Below are positions 43,180 to 50,834 of a stretch of 64,000 nucleotides of DNA, one piece after another. The notes beneath the pieces are model-generated. The model made no database searches. It saw only the letters and a list, made by a program, of their open reading frames with translations, and was not told where the DNA came from. The stretch comes from Streptomyces lincolnensis (GTDB lineage Bacteria; Actinomycetota; Actinomycetes; Streptomycetales; Streptomycetaceae), in the NCBI RefSeq assembly GCF_001685355.1, contig NZ_CP016438.1:9610001-9674000 (forward strand), written 5' to 3'. The number at the start of each line of letters is the position of its first letter. Positions within the stretch are counted from its first letter, which is position 1. A program made the position numbers and the translations under genes.

Positions 43180-44094
43180 GTGCTGCTCCGCCAACTCGAG
43201 TACCTCGTCGCCCTCGCCCGCGCCCGCCACTTCGCGAAGGCGGCGCAGGCCTGCTACGTCTCCCAGCCGGCTCTGTCCGAGGGGATCCGCAAACTGGAGG
43301 AGGAGCTGGGCATCCCCCTGGTCCAGCGCGGCCGCAGGTTCGACGGGCTGACCCCCGAGGGTGAGCGGGTCGTGGTCTGGGCGCAGCGCATCCTGGCCGA
43401 CCGCGACGCGATGCAGGGCGAGATCCAGGCACTGCGGGCCGGGCTCACCGGACGGCTGCGCATCGGGACCGTGCCCACCGCGGCCACCGCGGTCGCGCTG
43501 CTGACCCAGCCGTTCTGCGCCGCCAACCCGCTGGCCACGGTCCAGGTCTTCGCCGACCTCCAGGCCGAGGACATCGTGAACAGACTCCGGACGTACGAAC
43601 TCGACGCCGCCGTGACCTATCACAGCTCCGTCGCGGCCCACGACTTCACGTTCGTCCCGCTGTACCGGGAACGCTATGTCCTGCTGACCGAGCGGACCGC
43701 CGCCGATTCCCGCCCCACCGACATCTCCTGGGAGGAGGCGGCCCAGTACCCCCTGTGTCTGCTGCACCCCATGATGCAGGGCCGCCAGGTCCTCGACGCC
43801 GTGTTCGAGGCGGTGGGTGTCGCCGTGACCCCGCGTGTGGAGACCGACTCGATCGCCTCCCTGTTCGCCCAGGTCAGGGCCGGGCAGTGGGCGAGCGTCG
43901 TGCCCCACGCCTGGCTGCACGTCTTCGGCGTCCCCGCGGGCATGCACGCCGTGCCCCTGGTCCGCCCCGTCCGCACGGAACGCATCGGCCTGGTGCTCCC
44001 GGCCCGCGAACCCGTCCCCGTGATCGGACAGGCCCTCATCGACGTCGCCGGGCAGGCCGACATCGCGGCGGCCCTGGAGCGGCTGCCCGACTGA
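43180..44094 (+). CDS. LysR-family transcriptional regulator
   Basis: A 304-residue regulator starting at GTG 43180. The wHTH is LLRQLEYLVALARARHFAKA, AQACYVSQPALSEGIRKLEE, LGIPLVQRGRRFDGLTPEGE, followed by a linker helix and the two-lobed effector domain (LRIGTVPTAATAVALLTQPF, RYVLLTERTAADSRPTDISW, VETDSIASLFAQVRAGQWAS). It resembles regulators placed next to FdhF/YdeP-type genes in actinomycetes, so activation of the divergent oxidoreductase is the simplest role. The effector is unknown. Confidence 0.93.
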   Translation: MLLRQLEYLVALARARHFAKAAQACYVSQPALSEGIRKLEEELGIPLVQRGRRFDGLTPEGERVVVWAQRILADRDAMQGEIQALRAGLTGRLRIGTVPTAATAVALLTQPFCAANPLATVQVFADLQAEDIVNRLRTYELDAAVTYHSSVAAHDFTFVPLYRERYVLLTERTAADSRPTDISWEEAAQYPLCLLHPMMQGRQVLDAVFEAVGVAVTPRVETDSIASLFAQVRAGQWASVVPHAWLHVFGVPAGMHAVPLVRPVRTERIGLVLPAREPVPVIGQALIDVAGQADIAAALERLPD

Positions 44095-44129
44095 CGGAGC
44101 ATCAGTCATGGGTTCTTTTGTTGCCACGA

Positions 44130-44348
44130 CAGGGCACGGCATCGAAAAGAGAGGTGGACCTGACGTGGCGCGAGGGCGCCGTGCGGGAGGGTGCGATCCG
44201 CTCGCGCTCCGGCAGCCGGGCGGTCGTACGGTCCGCGACGCGACTGAAGGTGACCTCCGACGGCCGTCCGGTCCGGGTGCGCCGGCCCGAACCCGGGGTG
44301 ATCGTGTTCGACACCGCGCGCGGGGCGACGTACCGCCTGCATCAGTAA
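44130..44348 (+). pseudogene. C-terminal fragment of a GH95-type alpha-L-fucosidase
   Basis: The frame upstream of the stop at 44348 reads VDLTWREGAVREGAIRSRSG, then RLKVTSDGRPVRVRRPEPGV and IVFDTARGATYRLHQ. This matches the C-terminal beta-sandwich tail of Streptomyces GH95 fucosidases (normally 750-1000 residues). Nothing before about 44130 continues that homology; instead the frame runs antisense-like through LysR. It is a relic of a deleted gene, about 70 codons long, or less likely a small orphan ORF starting at an internal GTG. Confidence 0.55.
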
Positions 44349-44358
44349 GGTCGTCGGC

Positions 44359-44799
44359 ATGACCGACACCTCCCTGCGCTCCGTCACCGTCGAGCGAACC
44401 GGCCCCGGGCACTTCACCGCGACCAACGCCCGCGGCGGCACGATCAGTTTCGGCACCGGCTCCGACACCGAAGGGGACACGGACTTCACGCCGGTCGAGC
44501 TGCTGCTGGCCGCGCTCGGCGGGTGCACGGCCGTGGACGTCGACATCGCCACCAGCCGGCACGCGGAACCGAGCGAGTTCTCCGTTGCGGTCACCGGCAA
44601 CAAGATCAACGACGAGCTCGGCAACCGGATGACCGACCTCACGGTCACCTTCTCCGTCGTCTTCCCGGACGGTGACGGCGCCGAGCGCGCCCGCGCGATC
44701 CTCCCCCGGGCGGTCAAGACGTCCCACGACCGGCTCTGCACGGTCAGCCGCACGGTCGAGACCGGTACGCCCGTCACCGTGACGGTCGAGGGCGCCTGA
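44359..44799 (+). CDS. OsmC-family peroxiredoxin-like protein
   Basis: A 146-residue OsmC/Ohr-type protein. The two redox cysteines are present: Cys56 in ELLLAALGGCTAVDVD and Cys127 in HDRLCTVSRTVE. The long central helix and N-terminal strand pattern (RSVTVERTGPGHFTATNARG) match the cytoplasmic YhfA/OsmC branch rather than Ohr. It probably reduces organic or inorganic peroxides using a thiol donor. It is a single gene, convergent with the siderophore-interacting protein gene 21 bp away. Confidence 0.92.
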   Translation: MTDTSLRSVTVERTGPGHFTATNARGGTISFGTGSDTEGDTDFTPVELLLAALGGCTAVDVDIATSRHAEPSEFSVAVTGNKINDELGNRMTDLTVTFSVVFPDGDGAERARAILPRAVKTSHDRLCTVSRTVETGTPVTVTVEGA

Positions 44800-44820
44800 C
44801 CCCCGGCGGAAGGACGCGCG

Positions 44821-45639
44821 TCACGCCGCCTGGTGTGCCTCGTGCTTCCAGAAGCCGGAGAAGAAGATGCGGTCCTTGGGCAGGCCCGCGCGGTGCAGAT
44901 GACGGCGGCCCTCGGCGGCCAGCGTCGACTCGCCGACGACGAAGGCGTATCCGGCCGCGTCGGCGGGCCGGTGCCGCAGGAGTTCGCCGAGGGCGGCGCT
45001 GCCGGGTACGGCGGCGCCGTCCTCGCGGACGATCCAGGTGACCGCCACACCGGGCGGCCCGTCGAGCTCGCGCCGGTCCTCGGCGGTGGGGACCTCCTGG
45101 ATGACCCGGCCCACGGTGTGGCGCGGCAGGGAGCGCAGAATGCCCGTGCTGGCGGGCAGCCCGGTCTCGTCGGCCACGACGAGGACCTCGGAGGCGTCGG
45201 CCGGGCAGTCGAACAGCAGGCCCTGGTCCAGCAGGGCGAGCGCGTCACCGGGCCGGGCACGGCACGCCCAGATCGCGGCCCCGCCCTCCAGTTCGCCCGT
45301 GGGCCCGCGATGGATGACGAAGTCGATGTCCATCTCGGCGGCCTCGGGCCGGAAACCGGCCACGGTGTAGTTCGCGCAGTGCGGACGCTCCTCCTCCGGA
45401 ATGTCCAGGTAGGGCTGCCACCACCGGGAGCCGACGACCTCGGGCAGTCGCAGGTGCCGTTGGTGGGGGAGCCGGAGGAACAGGCGGAACCAGTGGTCGT
45501 AGCCCTGCCACTCGAATGCGCCCAGCTCCGGGCCGGTGACCGTGACGCGGTGGATGGAGGGCGAGACGCGCTCGGTGCGTGCGACCTCGGCGCGGAACAT
45601 CCTGGGGTGCTGCGGCATCAGCCTGTGGATCTTCGCCAC
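44821..45639 (-). CDS. Siderophore-interacting protein, FAD-dependent ferric-siderophore reductase
   Basis: A 272-residue cytoplasmic ViuB/SIP-family flavoenzyme that releases iron from imported siderophores. The FAD-binding barrel begins FRAEVARTERVSPSIHRVTV and contains ANYTVAGFRPEAAEMDIDFV (the R-x-Y-[ST]-like FAD site, here N-Y-T-V) and IHRGPTGELEGGAAIWACRA. The NAD(P)H-binding half has SEVLVVADETGLPASTGIL and AAGYAFVVGESTLAAEGRRH. The C-terminal FSGFWKHEAHQAA is typical. The iron box just upstream predicts derepression at low iron. Confidence 0.95.
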   Translation of the reverse strand: MAKIHRLMPQHPRMFRAEVARTERVSPSIHRVTVTGPELGAFEWQGYDHWFRLFLRLPHQRHLRLPEVVGSRWWQPYLDIPEEERPHCANYTVAGFRPEAAEMDIDFVIHRGPTGELEGGAAIWACRARPGDALALLDQGLLFDCPADASEVLVVADETGLPASTGILRSLPRHTVGRVIQEVPTAEDRRELDGPPGVAVTWIVREDGAAVPGSAALGELLRHRPADAAGYAFVVGESTLAAEGRRHLHRAGLPKDRIFFSGFWKHEAHQAA

Positions 45640-45644
45640 GCAAG

Positions 45645-45663
45645 GAAGGTTAGCCTAAGTTTA
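45645..45663 (-). promoter_or_regulatory. DmdR/IdeR-type iron box
   Basis: On the minus strand TAAACTTAGGCTAACCTTC matches the 19-bp consensus TTAGGTTAGGCTAACCTAA at 14 positions, including the TTAGGCTAACCT core. It begins 6 bp upstream of the SIP start codon, so a bound regulator would overlap the transcription start region. Confidence 0.82.
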
Positions 45664-45667
45664 GTTC

Positions 45668-45777
45668 GGCACCCTCGCACCCTCGGCACCCTCGGCACCC
45701 TCGCACCCTCGCACCCTCGGCACCCTCGCACCCTCGCACCCTCGGCACCCTCGCACCCTCGCACCCTCGGCACCCTC
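45668..45777. repeat. Minisatellite: 13 units of (G)GCACCCTC
   Basis: Thirteen head-to-tail copies of an 8- or 9-bp unit, GCACCCTC or GGCACCCTC, cover 110 bp without interruption. From 45694 a 25-bp higher-order period (one 9-bp plus two 8-bp units) repeats three times. It begins 5 bp beyond the iron box and ends 56 bp before the AraC-type gene. No coding role is apparent. Confidence 0.9.
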
Positions 45778-45833
45778 GTCGCGTGTGGGCGGAGGCGACA
45801 TCGCAGGCCCGTGGCCGTGCGTAACCTGTCCCC

Positions 45834-46790
45834 GTGTCAGCATCCCGTCTGCGTCGCGTCGCCGTTCTCGTGCTCGAAGGGGCGAAGCCGCTCGATGTCG
45901 GCATCCCCGCGCAGGTGTTCAGCACCCGGGCGAGCATGCCGTACGAGGTGCGGCTGTGCGGGGCGGCGCCGGGGCTGGTGACCGGTGGTGACGGGCTGTC
46001 GTACCACGTCGCCCACGGCCTCGACACGCTGGTGTGGGCCGACATCGTGTTCATCCCCGGCTATCGCTTCCCGGACCGCGACGACCCGCCGCAGGCCGTC
46101 GTCGACGCGCTGATCGCCGCCCACGACCGGGGCGCGCGCCTCGCCGCCATCTCCACCGGAGCCTTCGCGCTCGCCGCCACCGGCCTGCTCGACGGCAGGC
46201 GGGCCACCACCCACTGGCACTACACCCGGGCGCTCATGACGAGGCATCCGCTCGTCCAGGTCGACGAGAACGTCCTGTTCGTCGACGAAGGCCGCGTGCT
46301 GACATCGGCCGGCGCCGCCTCGGGCATCGACCTGTGCCTGCACATCCTGCGCGGCGACCTGGGCGTCGCCGCGTCCAACCACGCCGCCCGACGTCTGGTC
46401 GCCGCCCCCTACCGCAGCGGCGGCCAGGCCCAGTACGTGCCGCGCAGCGTGCCCGAACCGCTCGGCGAGCGCTTCGGCGCCACCCGCGAATGGGCGCTGC
46501 ACCGGCTGGGGGAGCCCCTCACCCTCGACATACTCGCGCGGCAGGCGGGCGTCTCGGCGCGCACGTTCTCACGGCGCTTCGTCGAGGAGACCGGCTACAC
46601 CCCGATGCAGTGGGTCATGCGCGCCCGCATCGACACGGCCCGCGAACTGCTGGAGCGTTCGCAGCTCGGCATCGAGCAGATCGCCGCCGACGTCGGCCTC
46701 GGCACCGGCGCGAACCTGCGACTGCACTTCCAGCGCATCCTCGGCACGACACCGAGCGAGTACCGGCGCACCTTCACGCAAGGAGAGTAG
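45834..46790 (+). CDS. GlxA-type AraC regulator with DJ-1/PfpI domain
   Basis: A 318-residue regulator starting at GTG 45834. Residues ~8-180 form the DJ-1/PfpI-like sensor (RRVAVLVLEGAKPLDVGIPA, DIVFIPGYRFPD, LAAISTGAFALAATGLLDGR). The usual nucleophile-elbow Cys is replaced by Thr in A-I-S-T-G-A, so it is not catalytic. The last ~100 residues are the AraC DNA-binding domain (LTLDILARQAGVSARTFSRR, YTPMQWVMRARIDTARELLE, LRLHFQRILGTTPSEYRRTF). The target is unknown. It is divergent from the iron-controlled SIP gene across the minisatellite. Confidence 0.92.
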   Translation: MSASRLRRVAVLVLEGAKPLDVGIPAQVFSTRASMPYEVRLCGAAPGLVTGGDGLSYHVAHGLDTLVWADIVFIPGYRFPDRDDPPQAVVDALIAAHDRGARLAAISTGAFALAATGLLDGRRATTHWHYTRALMTRHPLVQVDENVLFVDEGRVLTSAGAASGIDLCLHILRGDLGVAASNHAARRLVAAPYRSGGQAQYVPRSVPEPLGERFGATREWALHRLGEPLTLDILARQAGVSARTFSRRFVEETGYTPMQWVMRARIDTARELLERSQLGIEQIAADVGLGTGANLRLHFQRILGTTPSEYRRTFTQGE

Positions 46791-46908
46791 GGCGGCCAGA
46801 GGTCCCGATTCCCGCCTGGCGCGATCCTTTTGAACCATGGCGATCGCGCCACTGTCGACGGCGGAGCCGCCGAGCGAGCCTGGTGGGGAACCCGAAGGGA
46901 CAGGATTC

Positions 46909-47907
46909 ATGACTCGCATCGCCATCAACGGATTCGGCCGCATCGGACGCAACGTGCTGCGCGCCCTGCTCGAACGCGACAGCACCCTCGAAGTCGTCGC
47001 GGTCAACGACCTCACGGAGCCCGCCACCCTCGCCCGACTGCTGGCCTACGACAGCACGGCCGGACGGCTCGGTCGTCCGGTGACCGTCGACGGCAACACC
47101 CTCGTCGTGGACGGCCGCCGTATCACCGTGCTCGCCGAGCGCGAGCCGGCGCAGCTGCCGTGGGCCGACCTCGGTGTCGACCTCGTCCTGGAGGCCACCG
47201 GCCGCTTCACCTCGGCCAAGGCCGCCCGCGCCCACCTCGACGCGGGCGCGCGGAAGGTGCTGGTCAGCGCGCCGTCGGACGGTGCCGACGTCACGCTGGC
47301 GTACGGGGTCAACACCGACGCCTACGACCCGCAGGTGCACACGATCGTCTCGAACGCCTCCTGCACGACCAACGCGCTCGCCCCGCTGGCCGCGGTCCTC
47401 GACGAACTCGCCGGGATCGAGCACGGGTTCATGACGACCGTGCACGCCTACACGCAGGAACAGAACCTTCAGGACGGCCCGCACCGCGACCCCCGGCGGG
47501 CCCGGGCCGCCGGGGTGAACATCGTGCCGACCACGACCGGAGCCGCCAAGGCGATCGGCCTGGTGCTGCCGAACCTGGACGGCAGGCTGTCGGGCGACTC
47601 CATCCGGGTGCCGGTCCCGGTGGGTTCGATCGTCGAGCTCAACACGACCGTCGCCCGTGACGTGACCCGCGAGGACGTCCTGACGGCGTACCGGGAGGCG
47701 GCCGAGGGGCGGCTCGCGGGCGTCCTGGAGTACTCGGAGGACCCGCTGGTCTCTTCCGACATCACCGGCAACCCGGCCTCGTCGATCTTCGACTCGGCCC
47801 TCACCCGCGTCGACGGCCGCCATGTGAAGGTGGTCGCCTGGTACGACAACGAGTGGGGCTTCTCGAACCGGGTGATCGACACCCTCGAACTGCTCGCGGC
47901 CGGCTGA
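46909..47907 (+). CDS. gap: Glyceraldehyde-3-phosphate dehydrogenase (type I)
   Basis: A 332-residue phosphorylating GAPDH of glycolysis/gluconeogenesis. ATG 46909 gives the family start MTRIAINGFGRIGRNVLRAL (NAD-binding). The catalytic Cys152 is in NASCTTNALAPLA and His179 in TTVHAYTQEQNLQDGPH. D33 in AVNDL favours NAD. GAKAIG-type phosphate site (TGAAKAIGLVLPNL) and the C-terminal WYDNEWGFSNRVIDTLEL are intact. It lies apart from the pgk-tpi cluster expected for the main copy, so it is probably one of the additional Streptomyces gap paralogues. The hairpin at 47921-47950 ends its transcript. Confidence 0.96.
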   Translation: MTRIAINGFGRIGRNVLRALLERDSTLEVVAVNDLTEPATLARLLAYDSTAGRLGRPVTVDGNTLVVDGRRITVLAEREPAQLPWADLGVDLVLEATGRFTSAKAARAHLDAGARKVLVSAPSDGADVTLAYGVNTDAYDPQVHTIVSNASCTTNALAPLAAVLDELAGIEHGFMTTVHAYTQEQNLQDGPHRDPRRARAAGVNIVPTTTGAAKAIGLVLPNLDGRLSGDSIRVPVPVGSIVELNTTVARDVTREDVLTAYREAAEGRLAGVLEYSEDPLVSSDITGNPASSIFDSALTRVDGRHVKVVAWYDNEWGFSNRVIDTLELLAAG

Positions 47908-47920
47908 CCCGTGAGAAAGG

Positions 47921-47950
47921 GGGCTCCGGTCGCGCGGCGACCGGAGTCCC
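47921..47950. terminator. Bidirectional hairpin between gap and the methyltransferase gene
   Basis: GGGCTCCGGTCGC and GCGACCGGAGTCCC pair over 13 positions (one G-T) with a 3-nt loop, placed 14 bp after gap and 8 bp before the convergent gene's stop. It is preceded by GAAAGG and suits both directions. Confidence 0.75.
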
Positions 47951-47957
47951 TGCCTTG

Positions 47958-48782
47958 TCAGGGCTTGATGCCGACCCCGGTCCACAGGCTGACCTCGGCG
48001 TCCGTCGGCGCCTCGGCGGGATCCGAGCCGTCGGAGACGTCGGGGCGCCAGCGGTGGCCGATGGTGACGCCCGGGTCGAGCAGGTCGAGCCCGTCGAAGA
48101 AGCGTACGACGTCCTTCTGGCTGCGGAACCGCACCGGAGTCCCCGCGCCGGTGTAGATGTCGGTGACCTTCTGCCAGGTGGCCGGGTCGAAGTCGGGTGT
48201 GCAGTGGCTGAGGGCCAGCGCGCTGCCCGAGGGGAGCGCGGCGAGCAGTCGGCCGACGATGCCGTAGGGGTCCTGCGCGTCGGTGACGAAGTGCATGAGC
48301 GCGTTGAGCGACAGGGCCACCGGCCGGTCCAGGTCCAGGACGTCGGACAGCTCGGGCGCGTTGAGCAGCGACTCCGGGTCGTTGACGTCGGCCTCGATGT
48401 AGGTGGTGCGGCCCTGCGGGGTGCTGCGCATGAGGCGCTCGGCGTACTTCAGGACGAGCGGGTCGTTGTCGGCGTACACCACGCGCGCCTCGGGTACGAC
48501 ACTCTGGGCGACCTGGTGCAGGTTCGGCTCGGTGGGGATGCCGGTGCCGATGTCGAGCCACTGGCGGATGCCGTGCTCGCGGGCGAGGACGCGGGTGGCG
48601 CGGTGCATGAAGGCCCGGTTCTCGCGGGCGCACACGAAGATGCCGGGGTAGGCGGCGGCGACCGTCTCGGCGGCCTGCTTGTCGATGTCGAAGTGGTCCT
48701 TGCCGCCGAGGTAGTAGTCGTACATGCGGGCGGAGTGCGGCCTGCTGGTGTCGATGCCCCGTGCGGCGTGGGTGTTGCTCAT
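47958..48782 (-). CDS. SAM-dependent methyltransferase, DUF574/methyltransf_19 family
   Basis: A 274-residue member of a family expanded in Streptomyces. It starts with DTSRPHSARMYDYYLGGKDH then FDIDKQAAETV, a hallmark opening. The SAM site is QWLDIGTGIPTEPNLHQVAQ with ARVVYADNDPLVLKYAERLM, then ALSLNALMHFVTDAQDPYGI. Its substrate is unknown. Genes of this family often accompany XRE/DUF397 loci, and here it lies 96 bp downstream of such a locus on the same strand. Confidence 0.93.
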   Translation of the reverse strand: MSNTHAARGIDTSRPHSARMYDYYLGGKDHFDIDKQAAETVAAAYPGIFVCARENRAFMHRATRVLAREHGIRQWLDIGTGIPTEPNLHQVAQSVVPEARVVYADNDPLVLKYAERLMRSTPQGRTTYIEADVNDPESLLNAPELSDVLDLDRPVALSLNALMHFVTDAQDPYGIVGRLLAALPSGSALALSHCTPDFDPATWQKVTDIYTGAGTPVRFRSQKDVVRFFDGLDLLDPGVTIGHRWRPDVSDGSDPAEAPTDAEVSLWTGVGIKP

Positions 48783-48878
48783 CCTGTCCCCTTCGGTGGT
48801 GTGCGCGGTGTGCGCGGTGTGCCGGGCGGGTCGCGGCCGGGGCCGGCTCGGATCCTCCCCGCGGGTGGTTCGCTCGCC

Positions 48879-49130
48879 CTAGTGGGCCGTCAGGTGATCG
48901 GCGAGACCTCTCTTGATCCCCTGGACGAATGCGGCGATCTCCTCGGGTGTGTAGATCAGCGCGGGACCGGTGGGATCGGTCGACTGCCGCAGGGCGACGC
49001 GGCCGTCGGCGAGTTGCTTGGTCTGCACGCACTGGCCCCCGTTGGGGCCGCTCCACGGGCTCTCCCAGCCCTGCTCGCCGAGGTCACAGGCGGGCATCCC
49101 GTTGTACACACTGCCGTCGGCGATGGTCAT
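48879..49130 (-). CDS. DUF397 protein (whiJ-locus small partner)
   Basis: An 83-residue protein with the DUF397 signature: CDLGEQGWESPWSGPNGGQC with VQTKQLADGRVALRQSTDPT and LIYTPEEIAAFVQGIKRGLA. The ATG overlaps the end of the XRE gene by 4 bp, so both are made from one message. In Streptomyces such small proteins work with their XRE partner; loss of either member can alter development, as at whiJ. It may be an antagonist or co-regulator; the biochemical activity is not established. Confidence 0.92.
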   Translation of the reverse strand: MTIADGSVYNGMPACDLGEQGWESPWSGPNGGQCVQTKQLADGRVALRQSTDPTGPALIYTPEEIAAFVQGIKRGLADHLTAH

Positions 49131-49999
49131 GAGTACTCCTTGCGCATGCGGTGCAGCAGAGTCCTGCTGTCCGCGGAGGAGGTCAGAAGGGACATCCGGT
49201 TGTGCGCCTCCAGATGGGCTGCGACATCGGCGCGCTGGTCCAGGTAGACGGAGGCGGACAGGATTTCGCTGTAGACGACGTCGGGCAGCTCCGGTTCCTC
49301 GAACCGGAAGTAGGTGAAGGGCGCGCACGCGCCGACGTGCGCGCCGGCCGAGAACGGCACGATGTCGACGCTGACGTGGTCCAGCTCCGAGACCTCCAGG
49401 AGCCGGTCGATCTGCTCCCGCATGATCTCCGGACCGCCCGCGACCCGGTGCAGGACGGCCTCCTCCATCACCACCCACAGGGTGGGGGCGTCGGGCTTCT
49501 CCAGCAGGCTCTGGCGGCGCAGCCGCAGATCGACCCGCCGCTCCAGCTCCTCGTCGCCGTCGTTGGGAAAGCCGCCGCGTAACACAGCGCGCGCATAGCC
49601 GTACGTCTGCAACAGCCCGGTGACGTACTGCGGTTCATAGGTGCGAAGGGTCTTGGCCCCGCTCTCCAGGCTCACGTAGGCGGTGAACCAGCTGGGCACC
49701 ACATCACGGTAGGCGTGCCACCAGCCGGGCTCGTTGGCCCGCTCGGCGAGCTCGACGAACTCGTCGATCTCCTGCTGCCCGGCCCCGTAGGTCTGGAGCA
49801 GCTTCTCCACGTACAGGGGCTTGAGGCCGACCTCCGCCTTCTCCAGGCGGCGAATGGTCAACGACGTCACACGCAGGGCCTTTGCCGCGTCGTCGAGCGA
49901 CACGCCCGCGCCGAGCCGCCGCTCCTGGAGCCGACGGCCCAGGATCATCCGCAGGACGGTCGGTGCGCTGGTTCCCGCACTCGCCCGAGCGTCACTCAC
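49127..49999 (-). CDS. XRE-family regulator with DUF5753 domain (WhiJ-like)
   Basis: A 290-residue regulator. GTG 49999 is preferred because GGAGGTGG precedes it by 8 bp; a start at 50026 is possible. The HTH_31/XRE domain is RRLQERRLGAGVSLDDAAKA, LRVTSLTIRRLEKAEVGLKP. DUF5753 fills the rest: PGWWHAYRDVVPSWFTAYVS, LRTYEPQYVTGLLQTYGYAR, ELDHVSVDIVPFSAGAHVGA. It is overlapped by DUF397 and divergent from an ATP-binding protein, the three-part layout of whiJ/abaA-type loci that exist in many Streptomyces copies and influence differentiation. Confidence 0.93.
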   Translation of the reverse strand: MSDARASAGTSAPTVLRMILGRRLQERRLGAGVSLDDAAKALRVTSLTIRRLEKAEVGLKPLYVEKLLQTYGAGQQEIDEFVELAERANEPGWWHAYRDVVPSWFTAYVSLESGAKTLRTYEPQYVTGLLQTYGYARAVLRGGFPNDGDEELERRVDLRLRRQSLLEKPDAPTLWVVMEEAVLHRVAGGPEIMREQIDRLLEVSELDHVSVDIVPFSAGAHVGACAPFTYFRFEEPELPDVVYSEILSASVYLDQRADVAAHLEAHNRMSLLTSSADSRTLLHRMRKEYS

Positions 50000-50321
50000 T
50001 GGAGCCACCTCCTGATGCCCTGTCACCGGCGCCGGTCCGGCGGAGAGTTGAAGATGCCGCCAAACGGATATCGTCTTGCTGAAATTATCAGGGAGTCGGT
50101 TGCAGTGTGAACTCAGCTGCGAGCATAGTTACTTGTGCAAGCGGTTCCTTCGGACGCGAAGGCATCGTGGTCAACTATCGCTCTACTACGCAGAGTTGAC
50201 ATGCGCCGACGCTCCGAATCCGCGCGGCCCCACGCCGGGAACAACCCCCTCTCCCGACGGGCCGGCTGCTCGCCCTCCTCGCCCCCTCCCCCCTGCGCTC
50301 CTCCTGACGGAAGGCACAAGC
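50000..50321. promoter_or_regulatory. Divergent promoter region of the whiJ-like locus
   Basis: This 322-bp gene-free gap is noticeably less GC-rich between 50080 and 50200. It holds an inverted repeat GTCAACT...AGTTGAC with 7-bp perfect arms at 50170-50200; the right arm overlaps TTGACA, a possible rightward -35. TTGCA...TGCAA arms lie at about 50100-50140. One or both may bind the XRE regulator. Confidence 0.5.
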
Positions 50322-50768
50322 GTGTCCCCCCACACGACTTCCTCCCCCCAGCTCTTAGACGCCGTGAGCCCGGAGCGCACGCACTGGATCGAGCTCCCCG
50401 CGCTCCGCTCCAGCGTCCAGGTCGCCCGCCGTTCGGTGAACGCCCGCATGACCGCCTGGGGACTGCCCGCCGAGATCTGCGCGGACGCGGTGCTCCTGGT
50501 GTCGGAACTGGTCACCAACGCGGTGTGCCACACGCGCAGTGTGCAGGTCCTGTGCGGCATCGGACGCGTGACGGACGACTGTCTCCGCCTGGAGGTGCAC
50601 GACCACGACATCACGGTCGGCAGGCTGCCCCGCTGCGAGGCGGGGCCCGAGGACGAGAGCGGACGCGGACTGTTCCTCGTGCAGGAGATCGCCCGCACCT
50701 GGGGATTCGCCCGTTCCCGGCTCACGGGCGGCAACGCGGTGTGGGCGACCTTGACGACCGGCGGCTGA
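50322..50768 (+). CDS. ATP-binding protein, anti-sigma-factor-kinase-like (HATPase_c_2)
   Basis: A 148-residue SpoIIAB/RsbW-like protein. GTG 50322 follows GGAAGG. The Bergerat fold includes HWIELPALRSSVQVARRSVN, ADAVLLVSELVTNAVCHTRS (N box), LRLEVHDHDITVGRLP (G1, with D-H-D in place of the usual D-x-G) and ESGRGLFLVQEIARTWGFAR (G2). It probably binds ATP and a protein partner rather than acting alone. Its place opposite the XRE/DUF397 pair is characteristic of Streptomyces whiJ-type loci. Confidence 0.9.
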   Translation: MSPHTTSSPQLLDAVSPERTHWIELPALRSSVQVARRSVNARMTAWGLPAEICADAVLLVSELVTNAVCHTRSVQVLCGIGRVTDDCLRLEVHDHDITVGRLPRCEAGPEDESGRGLFLVQEIARTWGFARSRLTGGNAVWATLTTGG

Positions 50769-50794
50769 GCGGGCGCGTTCGAGCGGGCGTGTCT

Positions 50795-50818
50795 GCGCGG
50801 GCGGCGAGCCGCCCGCGC
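50795..50818. terminator. Hairpin between convergent genes
   Basis: GCGCGGGCGGC and GCCGCCCGCGC are perfect 11-bp arms separated by GA, 27 bp after the ATP-binding-protein stop and 17 bp before the amidase stop. It can serve both directions. Confidence 0.7.
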
Positions 50819-50834
50819 GGAAGGGCCGCCCGGG

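Noticed and set aside
45668..45777. CRISPR array
   Set aside because: The 8-9-bp units are contiguous, with no unique spacers and no cas genes nearby.
45650..46054. Open frames through the GCACCCTC repeats encoding G-C-E-G-A-R repeats
   Set aside because: The period keeps frames open by composition alone. They start in the divergent gene's coding region or have no ribosome site, so I treat the tract as non-coding.
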